Shown here in pieces: positions 35,383 through 47,260 of a stretch of 64,000 bases of DNA. Position numbers and translations under genes: made by a program. Source of the DNA: Helianthus annuus (Eukaryota > Streptophyta > Magnoliopsida > Asterales > Asteraceae); NCBI RefSeq assembly GCF_002127325.2, contig NC_035436.2, positions 110,941,591 through 111,005,590 of the forward strand. The letters run 5' to 3'. Within the stretch, counting starts at the first letter, position 1. Each line of letters starts with the position of its first letter. The notes under the pieces are model-generated. The model did not search any database. It was given only the letters and a program-made list of their open reading frames with translations, and was not told where the DNA came from.

Positions 35383-38300
35383 TGTGACACCTGTGTCACT
35401 TCAACCACTAAAAAAATACCAAACCAATGAAATATTGTATTTCATACTTGAAATTTGTATAAATATGTGTATCGTTTGCACATATCAATTGTTGTTCGAT
35501 TTTAAGCTTTAAATCGCTTTCTGGAAGGTTATACGCGCACTGATGCGTAAATATAACCAGTTTAATGCAACGAACACTCCAGAATAGTGAAATAGGCTTA
35601 ACATACCTTAAATAACCTCCACATAACTTATAAATAAGTTTTGGATGGTTTGGTGTGTTGAAATCAAGTTTGTTCAATCGCAGGGACTAATTGTGTCAAA
35701 CTGCAAAACTATACCGATTTGTATAGTAATGAATCTTCCGGAACTTGATCATAAGTTAAACATACCCTAAATATCCTTTACATAGCTTAGAAATAGGCTT
35801 TGAGGGGTTCAGTATGTTAAAATAAACTTTATTGATCAATAGGGACTAAAAGTGTCAAAAAGTGCACAAGTTTGCATTTTCGCGCATATCTTACGTTCCG
35901 AGTATATCCGGACATCCAAAAAATTATGTAATCATTAAATTATTTTATTTTAATGATTGGCATGATAAAATTCCATTCGTCGCTCAATTTGGATCGTTTT
36001 TGCGTTCGTTACGACTTCTGTCGTAATTAACCGAACAACGCAATCGTACGACTAAATGAACCGACATCCGAGATATTTTTGAGTATGTTTTGAGTTCCCT
36101 ATAGTTTAACATCATTTTAGAGCCTGGAAATGAGGTTAACGGGGCTTAAACGTGTCAAAAATGAGCCGAAATCCAAGATTCTGAAGTGCAGGGACCTGTT
36201 TTGACATTCTGCCAAACTTCCTTACACGGGCCGCGTAAGGATGCATGTGAATGTTACGCGGGCCGTGTGGCCATGTCAGACAGAAACATTGAATCTGGTC
36301 ATTTAGCTCGATTTTGATGGTTTTGATCTATGGTTTTCTATGCTATGGGCTGGTTTGTGTGGAGAACAAGTCCCTAATCATTCTCTAACACTTGTATGGC
36401 CAAGATCATTCCCTCCTTGCCAAGAAATGATCCTAACGGTTTGCGAAAAACTAGATAAGGCCAAGCTCCCATTCCATTTTCCTCACATTTGATCTGAGAT
36501 TTCTCTAAGTGGTTGTGATATTTCACTACCTACCTGAGAAAACTTGGAGTCAAATCTATTTGGACCCTTTGTAAGTCCTCTTTCGTTCTTTTATCGCTTT
36601 CCTAGCGTGAAAGTCAAACAGTGTTTGACTTTCTGCTTTGACCACGAGTTGGGCAACACGAAGTTCGTTTGAACTTCGCAACGTGATCGTAATCACGATG
36701 GTTATAGTCCTTAGTGACTATACCTACTGATTACCACGTTGACTAGGCGTAGTGATGAGTCGTAGTTTTGGTCAAAATGCGCATTTAAGCGTATTTTGCA
36801 ACCAAACTACTCTTGGTATCAAAACACTTTGTTTTGATATCAAAACTTGTTTTGTAACTTAGGTAAGAATGTTTTAACATGCTTAGCTCGTCACTTTTAG
36901 AGTAGTGCTTATGTAGAGTCGTACGTCAAGCGGTCTAATCAACCGCTTAGACTTTCGAACTAGACCCGTTTGGTTGATCATTAGGATCCGAACAAACATG
37001 TTTAGTGACCATAGTTGTATTGGGAATAACCTTCCGAGGTTATACCTTATGGCCACTTCATTTAAGTAGTTGTATGATAGGTAGTTTATATGCCTTAGGT
37101 AAATTACCAAAATGCCTTTTTCATACATAATTGGATTTTAAGCATATGTAACCCAAATATTTGTCACATAAGTAATTATGCAACAAAATTAAACATGTTT
37201 AGGCATATAATACTTGTCATAGGACTAGCTAGGCGGTTCGAACACGTTTTACGCGAATGACGCGTTAAAGTAGCTTGAGCTACCTAAACAGGTCGTAATG
37301 GGTCGTAAGCACTTAGGTTAGGTTTCCTTTTAGTATGTAGGCCTTGTTAAACTATATCATATGAGTTCCCACACTCATTTGGTTTACGAGACCTCATCCT
37401 ATCCGATCTTCCGATTTAGGTCCGGTTTATTTATGTAGTTATCAATATTAGCTGCCGTTTGATTCCGTGCTCCCTCGAGCTTTCTTGGTAGTTGTTCAAG
37501 ACTCCTAAGCACCCTCAAGTGAGTACATAGTCCCCTCTTTTACTGTTTTCAAACATTTTGGGGTGAACCATGTGCACCTATCTGTTATTTTCATGATTTC
37601 AAAGTATAATTGATTATACATGATAGTACTTATCTTTTGACAAACTGAATGATTATTTATGGCCTAAATACTGATTTTTCAAAGATTATAAAATTAATTG
37701 TTGGAATAGTACTTATTTTTGTTTACCAGACCGGTTGGTAGTATGATATAGCGCTATAGGATTTGACACCCCATTCCTGTTGTCATGGAATGTCTGTAAC
37801 CAATTTGTTTCTCCATCCAAATAGGAATTGCCTTTGTGGTATTTCTATAGTCTCAAAGGTGTATTTTGATGCACTAGGTCTAAATGAATTCTTAAATCAC
37901 ATTATTTTTGTATATTAAGTTATACTCCCAAAAGTATAGAGTTTGATATGCTCTCATATGTGATACTGTACAAAACCAACATGTATTTTGTTATTCATTA
38001 AAGCATAGTTTGATATGTTATTTTCAAAAAAACCAAAGCATAGTTTAATATGTTATTTTTATTACCAAAGCATAGTTTAAATATGTTATTTATAAATCCA
38101 AAGTATACTTTTGATATACTACTGAAAATTTTTATTTTTAACAACTAAAGTATATTTAATGTACTATTTGTTTAACAATTGGGTTTTAGTTAGTGTTTAG
38201 ATAACGGGACGGATGTAATGTGATGAATACATGGTAGATACGCCGCTGGTACTTCTTATATATAAGTGTTTTCATCACAATACATACCGTGGCGTTATTT

Positions 38301-38801
38301 AGTACACTTGGGTTAACGATTTTGATCTAAAATATATTTTAATATATTACTTATTCGACTTTCTTAAAACCAAAGTATATTTTGTATATGCTACAAACCT
38401 TTTATCAAAACAAATGCATTTTTGGAAACAAAACTTTTTACAAGGATCATGACTACTTTTATTAAAACATTTTCCTTAAACTTATAAGTCATGAATCCTA
38501 AATCAATAAAACCTATGTATCTTACATTCATTTTTATGCTGACGTACCTATTTTTACACATGTTTCAGGTGCAGTTATGTGATGATTGTTGATACATGCT
38601 ATACATAGGATGGACTCGTGCCTTAGCGACTTTAAAACTTGAAAGATAATAGTTATACTTATTTGATTGTATTAAAACAATAAGTTCATTTATTCAATAA
38701 AATGAAATTATTTATTCCATGGTTGTGAAACAATGATTCTGTTACAACACTCCTCGACGTTTCCGCCACCTTTTGTTGTTTTACGTGGTCGGGGTGTGAC
38801 A
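35383..38801 (+). repeat. El-6 5' LTR, 3,419 bp
   Basis: It starts TGTGACACCTGTGTCAC, itself a small inverted repeat, and ends GGGGTGTGACA. It has both U3 modules and a GC-rich pair (CGGGCCGCGTAAGG and TTACGCGGGCCGTGTGG, 36226-36273). No clear TATA box stands at the place used by El-1, where GATAAGG is found. The hairpin array is at about 36608-37290. Confidence 0.93.
36608..37290 (+). other. Hairpin array of El-6 5' LTR
   Basis: The same series as in El-1. Examples are GAAAGTCAAAC/GTTTGACTTTC with loop AGT, GAAGTTC/GAACTTC, TATAGTC/GACTATA, TATCAAAAC/GTTTTGATA at 36817-36839, and a CGGTCTAATCAACCG equivalent of the TAAGCGAT stem. The 3' LTR copy lies at about 52858-53540. Confidence 0.82.
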
Positions 38802-38808
38802 GAAAAGT

Positions 38809-38822
38809 TGGTATCAGAGCCA
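38809..38822 (+). promoter_or_regulatory. El-6 primer binding site (initiator Met-tRNA)
   Basis: TGGTATCAGAGCCA, seven bases after the 5' LTR, is the exact plant initiator Met-tRNA match. Confidence 0.92.
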
Positions 38823-39386
38823 ATGGTTATAGGGAATTAGGTTATTAGTAATGCTTTGACCTAGACTATAACCTTCCTAGGACCCTAACACAAGTTATCT
38901 TGTGTTTAGTTTTAAAGCAATACTGTCACTTATTCTTAGGTGACAACCACAATAAGAACACAAATTTTGTTTCCGCTTTGAAAACCAATCATCTGTTCTA
39001 GGATGATTTATTATAAGGTTTTGAACCCTTTATGTTTTCAAAACCCCGTCAAAGTTTGGTCTAAATATGTGAACACATGCAAACTGGAAGGGTGGGGTGC
39101 CTGTACCCTGAGCTTTCTGTCTAAGGCTAGAGTGTTCGTACAAATCCGCAGTATCGGACCAGTCACTCTTACCTAGGAACTCTTGGGATGAGTGTCCACT
39201 TATAGGCGAGCATGTCTTCGCGATACATTATTTTTGACCCACTTACTTTGACTAATCACCGTGTGTCGTTTGTTGCTTTGTAGTAACAAACAAATGACCA
39301 CCATCTTTGCTTTCATCAATTTTGTCTCATCTCATTCTTTTTGTCTAATCCTCTCACTTGTTTTCCTTCATGTTTCCCCTTTTAGA
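38823..39386 (+). other. El-6 untranslated leader
   Basis: Leader closely following that of El-4, ending CCCCTTTTAGA before the gag ATG. No conserved upstream frame. Confidence 0.75.
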
Positions 39387-39706
39387 ATGCCTCCTCGACG
39401 CGAAAATCCGCTCTCAAATGCCGAAATGGCACATATTATGGCACATCATATGGCTGCTGTACTCCCATATATCGTTGCTCAAGTGAATCAAGCCAAGAAT
39501 AACCAGAATGCTCCATGTAATTTCAAAAGCTTCAATTCAGCAAACCCACTCTATTTTAGTGGTTCTGAAGGAGCAACTGGGCTCCTACAGTGGTTTGAGA
39601 GCATTGAGAGTACATTTCGTCACGTTCTGTGTCATGAAAATCGGAAAGTCGAGTTTGCATCTAGCGTGTTTCAGAAGAGGGCTCTCACATGGTGGAACGG
39701 AATTAT
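39387..39706 (+). pseudogene. El-6 gag, N-terminal part (split by El-7)
   Basis: Starts MPPRRENPLS and continues as in El-1 ([34 protein letters not shown]), then runs into El-7 at ATTAT. The frame continues at 49761. This is the N-terminal half of a capsid-forming Gag. Confidence 0.9.
39702..39706 (+). repeat. Target site duplication of El-7 (ATTAT)
   Basis: ATTAT precedes the left LTR of El-7 and is repeated exactly at 49756-49760. Confidence 0.95.
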
Positions 39707-42190
39707 TGTCACACCCCCAAAAATCCACCCGCGGTGTACTACCGCTTGGAGGCGTGACTGACCAGGATCCAGCCACCAATCATACTGAACAAGCATATAA
39801 ACAGTTATAAAAGTTTAACCAATACGATTGGTGTTTCAAACAAACAAAGTTTAAGTTGCAAGCGGAAGCATAAGTCTCAAAAGTAAAACATAAGTTCAAA
39901 TGGTTTCAAGTTTAACATAGTACGCAACAATCCGTGTCCCACAACGACTCTCCTCCATGCAAGCTCCAGCTGAGTACCTATGGTCCTGCAAAGCATGTAG
40001 TAACGAGTCAACAACTAGTTGAGTGAGTTCACAGTTGGGTGTTCGTTTTAGTTGTTTCGAAAACAGTTTCCTTTAACTGGCATCCTGCCGTGGGGGTTAC
40101 CCCATAGTTTAAAAAACGTGACTTAATCATTCCCAGTTACTCTGGCATTCCAGCCGTGGGGGCTACCCCATGTTAGTTATCAGGCATTTCGGCCGTGGGG
40201 GCTACCCCATGTATCCACTAGACCCGTTACCATATCGACTGCTGACTGTAGTCATGTTTATGTGCCCTGAAAACTGTCAATGTCTATCATCATTGACGTG
40301 CCCCAGATCCATTAGTTCACGCCCGCCCTCTGCGGCACGGTGTGAGGTTTGTCAGACCTAAATAGCGCTATCTAACTAATGACCCGCTCGCCATTGGCCC
40401 GGCGATTAAGTCGATACAAAAAGGAGGGACTTCGTGATAGAGTTTTGGTCTAGTACGAGTTATCCGTCCGTCCGGACGAGGAATCACATTCCTGAACCAC
40501 TGCTGTCCTACCCAAGGAGGACGAGGAATCCACGTTCCTTAACCCCATTCCCAACCCAGGGAATCCCATGCTTTGTAGAGGGTGTGAACTCACCTTGGTT
40601 TGCTCGGTAGTAACACAGAAAGGTCAATCAAGTCGCAAGTAGTCAATTACGTCCTAACATAGATACCACTTATAATCAGATTCAAACCAAGCAGTGTACG
40701 TACAAGTAGCAATCACGGCATACAAGTTCTATCATGGTAGTTCAACAACAGTGCACAGTATTTTCAATTAACAGTAGCACATTTGGCCCATAAGTTCAGT
40801 CCAACTACTTAAGCCCAAAACACGTATTAAACAGTTAACACAGAAGCCCATAAGCCCGGACCATTAACGTAGGCCCATAATTAAGCAAGCCCAATAAGCG
40901 TGGTTTCGAGTCGCAACCGGACTCACAAGCATGGTTGCGGCTTATGCTGTTTGTGTTGATCATGGATGGTTGCGAGTCGCAACCTATGTCGCAACCATGG
41001 TTTCGGCTGATCATGCTAAGGTTTCGAGTCGCAACGGGACTCGCAACCTGTGGTCTCGGCTTGTAAGGCTGTGGTCTCGAGTCGCAACCAGAGGTTTCGA
41101 CTCCCCAGCAGCTGCTGATCCTTCGCAGATTGTACTATCCAATAGAATTCATGCAGAATTATGTACCATCCACTAAACATGTTTTGTTGTCTAACATTTA
41201 CCCAAAATGGATCAAACAATGCAGATTTCAAATATTCAACACCCCTTCATTGCATATTCAAGTTGTTCTTCACATATTCAAAGCACATTCATCAAGTTCT
41301 TCAAATATTCAAATCACAAACAACCCTTATTCAAACACATTTTGCATCAATCACCAACATAATCATGAATAACAAATCAACACATTTAACATAACACTAC
41401 AAACTCGGTTCTATACTAAGCCGATTCTATGACACATGTAAACCGGTTTCATGAACATCAACAACTAGTGGTTTAAGCTTCATTTAGACACAAATATCAT
41501 AACTCTACATGCCATATATCCGAAATCAAGACATGTTAACCGATTTATCACCATCATACATGTAATATCATCATTTGACAACAAGTAGCTATTTTCTATC
41601 AAGCAAACAAATCATTTCTCATGTGAAAACTTAGCAAGCAAACATAATGTCATAACCATCAATCCAAACACCAAAACACAACATGAATCAGTCACATTCA
41701 ACAATAAACATCAAGAAACACTAACCGGTTGATGGGTTTCGAGGATGTGTGTGAGCTTCCAACCGATTGTGTGTGAGCCGATTCCACGAGTCCAATCCGA
41801 AAGTGAGGAGTGTGCTTGTGTCTCTAGGGTTTTAGTGAGAGGGAAGTAGGAGAGTGTGTGAGAGTGAGTGTGTATGGTTGCCCAAAGAATGGCAAGGTTA
41901 GCTAGAGGTGTGATATAAATACTAGTTCCCCCAAGGTGCACCCTAATGGGTTTATAAATCGGTTAAGGGGTTTACGGCCCAAATGGCCCAACCGATTACT
42001 GTTCACTCGAGACCACATGGTCTCGAGTCGGGTCCTTGTTGTTTCGGTTCATATATATATACACGCATACACATAATATAACATGTAGTTCACATAAGGT
42101 GTTCACATATATCATTGCACCAAACATGTCAACTAATCACATAACGTATAAGCATACACAACGAAAGGTTCTAAATTTCGAGTTGTCACA
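39707..42190 (-). repeat. El-7 3' LTR, 2,484 bp
   Basis: Reads TGTCACACCCCC to GAGTTGTCACA on the + strand. It holds three copies of a TGGGG-CTA-CCCCA hairpin (40091-40209), a cluster of CGAGTCGCAAC motifs (40900-41105), and a perfect inverted repeat CTCGAGACCA-CA-TGGTCTCGAG (42006-42027). A TA-rich candidate for the minus-strand TATA box lies near 42050. Confidence 0.95.
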
Positions 42191-42300
42191 TCATCCCCAA
42201 GTTGAAAGAAATTTCGTCCCGAAATTTGATGGCACTCACTGAGGAAGCTAGTTAAGTTGTATGGTTTTCCCGGTTTTCCTGGGGTGTCACATCCTCCCCC
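42191..42300 (-). promoter_or_regulatory. El-7 polypurine region with duplicated LTR-boundary motif
   Basis: On the minus strand the dyad AATTTCGGGACGAAATT, a purine tract and TGTGACA occur twice. One set is around 42320-42284 (GGGGGGAGGATGTGACACC), overlapping the end of gag-pol. The other is at 42230-42184 (CTTGGGGATGATGTGACAAC). The right LTR edge at 49755 shows that the second set marks the true LTR start. Confidence 0.8.
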
Positions 42301-45300
42301 CGTTGATCTGGAATTTCGTCCCGAAATTCCGTAGCTTCGGCCTCAGTAGTGGTCGTACTGTTTGCAAACAGTTGGGGATACTTTTGTTTCATCCGATCTT
42401 CGCGCTCCCAGGTGAACTCTGGGCCGCGACGTGAGTTCCAACGAACTCGAACGAGAGGTATTCTAGTGCTTTTGAGGACCTTAACATCCCGGTCCGTGAT
42501 TTCGACTGGTTCCTCGACGAATTTCAACTGTTCATCGATCGTGAGTTCCTTCAGAGGAACTACGTGGGTCTCATTTGACAGACACTTCTTCAGATTCGAC
42601 ACATGGAAAACGTTGTGAACTGCACCGAGTTCTGCTGGTAAGTTCAGCCTGTAGGCCACCTTGCCTATTTTCTCAATGATTTCGAAAGGTCCAACGTATC
42701 GTGGGTTGAGTTTGCCTCGTTTACCAAAACGAACCACACCCTTCCAGGGTGAAACTTTGAGTAATACCCGCTCCCCAACCTGGAGCTCAAGTGGTTTCCT
42801 GCCCTTATCGGCGTAGGCCTTCTGACGGTCTCGAGCGGCCGCCATGCGTTGTCGTATTTGAGCAATCCGCTCAGTAGTGTCTACCACATGTTCTGGACCA
42901 GTGATTTGACTATCCCCCACCTCTGCCCAACAAAGAGGTGACCGGCATTTACGTCCGTACAATGCCTCGAACGGAGCAGCTTTAATGCTGGTGTGGTAGC
43001 TGTTATTGTATGAAAATTCCACAAGTGGCAGATGCTTTTCCCAGCTGTTGCCAAAGTCGATTACACAAGCACGAAGCATGTCTTCTAAGGTCTGGATAGT
43101 GCGCTCGGACTGCCCGTCCGTCTGTGGGTGATACGCTGTGCTCATATCTAGACGTGAGCCAAAAGACTTGTGCATTGCCTGCCATAGTTCCGAAGTAAAA
43201 CGTGCATCTCGATCAGAGATGATAGAGGTGGGCACCCCGTGCCTCGAAACAACTTCCTTGAGGTATATTTCCGCTAAAGTGGAGAATTTATCCGTCTCCT
43301 TAATTGCCAAAAAGTGTGCGGATTTTGTGAGTCGATCCACGATCACCCAGATAGTATCGTTTCCGCGCTGTGATCTAGGTAGGCCAGTAACGAAATCCAT
43401 GGAAATTTGCTCCCATTTCCATTGTGGTATCTCTGGTTGCTGGAGTAGGCCTGAGGGTTTCTGATATTCCGTCTTGACTCGCGCACAAGTCAAACACTTG
43501 CTGACGTAAGTTGCTATGTGGGCCTTCATGCTAGGCCACCAATACGTAGTTTTAATATCGTGGTACATTTTATCTGAACCAGGGTGTACCGAGTAGCGAG
43601 ATTTGTGCGCTTCATCCATCACAAGTTCTCGTAAGTCGCCATAGTGTGGGACCCAAATGCGTCCTGTTACGTAGTAAGCACCGTCTTCCTTCTGTTCTAG
43701 GCGTTGCCGTGACCCGCGTAGGGCTTCGGCCCTTACGTTTTCTGGTTTCAGTGCTTCTATCTGAGCAGCTCGTATTTGCGAAGGTAGACTAGAATGGATC
43801 GTGAGTTGTAAAGCTCTTACGCGCTTAGGCGCAGTGTCTTTTCGACTTAGGGCGTCGGCCACAACATTGGCCTTGCCCGGGTGATACCTGATGGAGCACT
43901 CGTAGTCATTTAGTAGCTCGACCCATCGTCGTTGCCGCATATCCAGTTCCTTCTGCTTGAATATGTGCTCTAGACTCTTGTGGTCGGTGTAGATGGCGCA
44001 CTTGGTTCCGTACAGGTAATGTCGCCATAACTTAAGTGCGAAAACAACAGCTCCTAGTTCCAAATCGTGTGTAGTGTAGTTCTTCTCATGAACTTTGAGT
44101 TGTCGTGAGGCGTAGGCTATGACTTTATCTCGTTGCATCAATACACAACCAAGACCTTGAATTGATGCATCACAGTAAACCACAAAATCGTCTGTGCCCT
44201 CTGGCAGTGAAAGGATAGGTGCACTACAAAGTCTATCCTTTAGATGTTGAAAGGCTAATTCTTGTGCATTTCCCCAATGATAAACAACGCCTTTCTGCGT
44301 TAGCAAGGTGAGAGGCTGCGCGGTCTTAGAAAAATCCTTAATGAATCTCCTGTAGTAACCTGCCAATCCCAAGAATTGGCGAATTTCCTTTGGTGTGCGA
44401 GGTGCAGGCCAGTTCTTAATAGAGTCCACTTTGGATGGATCAACGTGAATCCCATCCTTGTTCACCACATGTCCTAGGAAATGGACTTCACGAAGCCAGA
44501 AGTCGCATTTCGAGAACTTTGCGTAAAGCTGTTCTGTCCGAAGGAGTTCCAGAATAAGTCGTAGATGCTGTTCGTGTTCCTCCTGACTCTTAGAATAGAT
44601 CAGGATGTCGTCGATGAAGACTATAACGAACTTATCCAGATAAGGCTTGCACACTCGATTCATCAAGTCCATAAAAACTGCGGGTGCGTTCGTCAGCCCA
44701 AACGGCATGACCAAAAACTCATAGTGCCCATAACGGGTTCTAAAGGCTGTCTTGGAGACATCCTCTTCTCGAACTCTCAGCTGGTGATATCCCGATCTCA
44801 GATCGATATTTGAATAGTAGCTCGATCCCTGCAACTGGTCGAACAAGTCGTCAATGCGCGGTAGAGGATAACGGTTCTTCACAGTCACCTTGTTGAGTTC
44901 ACGATAGTCGATACACATTCTGAAGGTACCGTCCTTCTTTTTCACAAATAGTACTGGAGCTCCCCAAGGCGATGAACTAGGACGAATAAAACCCTTATCC
45001 AAGAGTTCTTGTAGTTGCGTGGAGAGTTCTTCCAACTCTGATGGAGCTAAACAATAAGGTGCACGGGCTATAGGCGCAGCTCCAGGAGCTAGTTCAATCT
45101 GAAACTCGACTTGGCGATGGGGTGGAAGACCAGGTAATTCCTCAGGGAATACCTCAGGATAGTCTCGTACAACTGGAAAATCTTTTAGCTTCTTCTCTTT
45201 CTCCGTGGTGTCAGTAACTAGAGCAAAAATCGCGGTGTGGCCCTTTCGCAAGCACTTCTGGGCCTTAAGGAGAGAGATGATGTTCTCAACAACACTTCTC

Positions 45301-46954
45301 TTGTCGCCACGAATCATGAGAGGTTCACTACCAAAACCAGGAATACGAACGATCTTCTCATTGCAAAGAATCTCTGCTCGGTGTTGGGATAACCAATCCA
45401 TCCCAATGATAACGTCGAAACTACCCAAGACGATAGGGATAAGGTCAATAGAGAAAGTCTGGTTAGCGAGGACAAGTTTGCAACCTTTGACTACGTGTGA
45501 GGCCTCCAAACTCTTACCATTAGCTAGCTCTACAGTGTGCTTGTCACTCAGGGGTGTTGGAATACGCTTAAGCATTTTACTAACTTCTAGTGACACATAG
45601 CTAGTATCGGCACCCGAATCAAATAAGACTGTAACATAAAAGTCGTCGAGAAGGAACTTACCCGTCACCACGTTGGGATCATTCCTTGCTTCACCTTGAC
45701 CAATCACGAACACTCGCCCCCTGGCACCATTGTTGTTGTTGTGGTTCCCATTGTTACCATTCCCCTGATTGTTGTTGTTGTTGTTCTGGTTCAGTTGGGG
45801 ACAATCTTTCTTGAAGTGGCCTTTAGCTCCACACTGAAAGCACCCTTTGTTGTTACCCTGTTGCTGCCGCTGATTCTGTTGAGATTGCTGACGATTCTGA
45901 TTGGCGGGGTATGCGCTCCTGCAATCCTTTGCAACATGACCAGGCTTGTTGCACCGATGACAGTTGCCCCTGGTGCATGGCCCACTGTGGTGTAGGTTGC
46001 AACGATTGCATTTGGGGTGATTCCCCTTGTACCCACCATGACTTTGACCACCAGACGATTGCTGACTGGGGCTCTTGTGGTCGTCAGTCTTTCTCTGCTG
46101 AGACTGAGATTGCACAGAAGTTGAACCCTTGCTTGAAGTTCCATCCCATTTCCGTTTGCTATCACTGGAGGTACCCGAAGTAGTTGCAGCACCTATGCGC
46201 TTTGGTAACTTGTTCTGCTCCACCGCTTGATCAGTAAGACGGTGAGCCAACTGAACAACCTGCTGGATAGTGGCCAAGTTTGCTGAAGTCACATGACTTT
46301 GGATCTCTGGCACCAAGCCCTTGAGATAGAGTTCAATTCGCTTATACGGAGGGTCCACCATAGTAGGACACAACAAGGCAAGCTCATGCGATCTCTTAGT
46401 ATACGCCTCAATCTCTGACCCCGTCATCTTGAGGTTGTAGAACTCGTCTTCGAACTTATGAATGTCATCGCGACTGTAGTATTCCTCCCTGATCATTTCC
46501 TTGAAAGTTTCCCATGGGGTGGCGTTGGCAGCAACCAACCCCAGCATTTGCACTTGAGCATTCCACCACGTGAGGGCCAAACCCTCGAGAGTACCAGTAG
46601 CATACTTCACCCTGCGTGCTTCAGGGCATTCACACATTTCGAACACAGACTCTAGTTTCTCAAACCAGTGTAGGAGACCTACTGCTCCTTCAGTTCCGCT
46701 AAAAGTAGTGGGTCGGCAGTCCATAAAGGTCTTAAATGTGCACACGGGAGGTTGAGCATGTTGACCTAAGGTAGGTGAAAGAAAGACAGAGTTTAACACA
46801 AAGGTTGGTTCACGAGAGTAGGATCCTAAAGATCCTAGGATAAGTTCGGACTGCAGGATATACCTCCTGCGTATGCAGCTGCGAGTGCTGCGGCAACTCG
46901 TTCGTTGATCAAAGCCGTCAACTGGGCTTGTGTCATGTTAACGCGTCCAGACAT
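42252..46954 (-). CDS. El-7 gag-pol polyprotein, two exons, 1,534 aa
   Basis: Exon 1 (46864-46954) starts [20 protein letters not shown]. Exon 2 (42252-46765) carries the rest, joined in frame after a 98-nt intron. The frame also opens at 46799, but its first residues would be intron-derived. Domains in order are gag core (YKTF-like [16 protein letters not shown]), an Asn/Gln-rich linker with zinc knuckles [14 protein letters not shown] and [14 protein letters not shown], protease [24 protein letters not shown], RNase [10 protein letters not shown] and [10 protein letters not shown], integrase finger HPGSDKMY and D-D-E core ([19 protein letters not shown]), and a chromodomain ([19 protein letters not shown]). 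All catalytic residues I looked for are present. One RT position reads [11 protein letters not shown] where relatives have [11 protein letters not shown]. The chromodomain family is thought to guide integration to heterochromatin. Confidence 0.93.
46766..46863 (-). other. Predicted 98-nt intron in El-7 gag
   Basis: The minus strand reads GCAGGAG|GTATATCC at the donor and, after a long pyrimidine tract, CACCTACCTTAG|GTCAAC at the acceptor. The interval contains in-frame stops. Its removal joins AAAYAG and [11 protein letters not shown] in one frame, phase 1. Confidence 0.75.
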
Positions 46955-47241
46955 GATTCTTCATAACAAGAGTAATACGAGTGAGAGAGGTTCGCGAAGG
47001 TACGATAGTAGGATAAAGCAAGCACGCACGTGTTCAAGCAACAGTAGTTATACTAATCAAGCATACCATGGGCAATGTACTATGTAACTAGCAAATAGGC
47101 AATATACACATATCATATTACCTAGTATGTCGAGCCTTGCATGTGGAGTGGAGCGTCGTTGTGGACCGTTGAGCACTATACCGGTTATAGTCTGGTTTTA
47201 ACAAAAACGTTTCTCCTTTATTAAAACCAAGTTCACTAAAA
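46955..47241 (-). other. El-7 untranslated leader
   Basis: About 290 nt between the primer site and the gag ATG; no coding frame and no clear structure seen. Confidence 0.7.
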
Positions 47242-47257
47242 CCTGGCTCTGATACCA
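47242..47257 (-). promoter_or_regulatory. El-7 primer binding site (initiator Met-tRNA)
   Basis: Minus-strand TGGTATCAGAGCCAGG, three bases after the 5' LTR. Confidence 0.93.
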
Positions 47258-47260
47258 ATC

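Noticed and set aside
46766..46799. ATG at 46799 as the El-7 gag start
   Set aside because: Its first codons lie in the predicted intron and match no relative; the exon 1 start at 46954 gives the conserved N-terminus.
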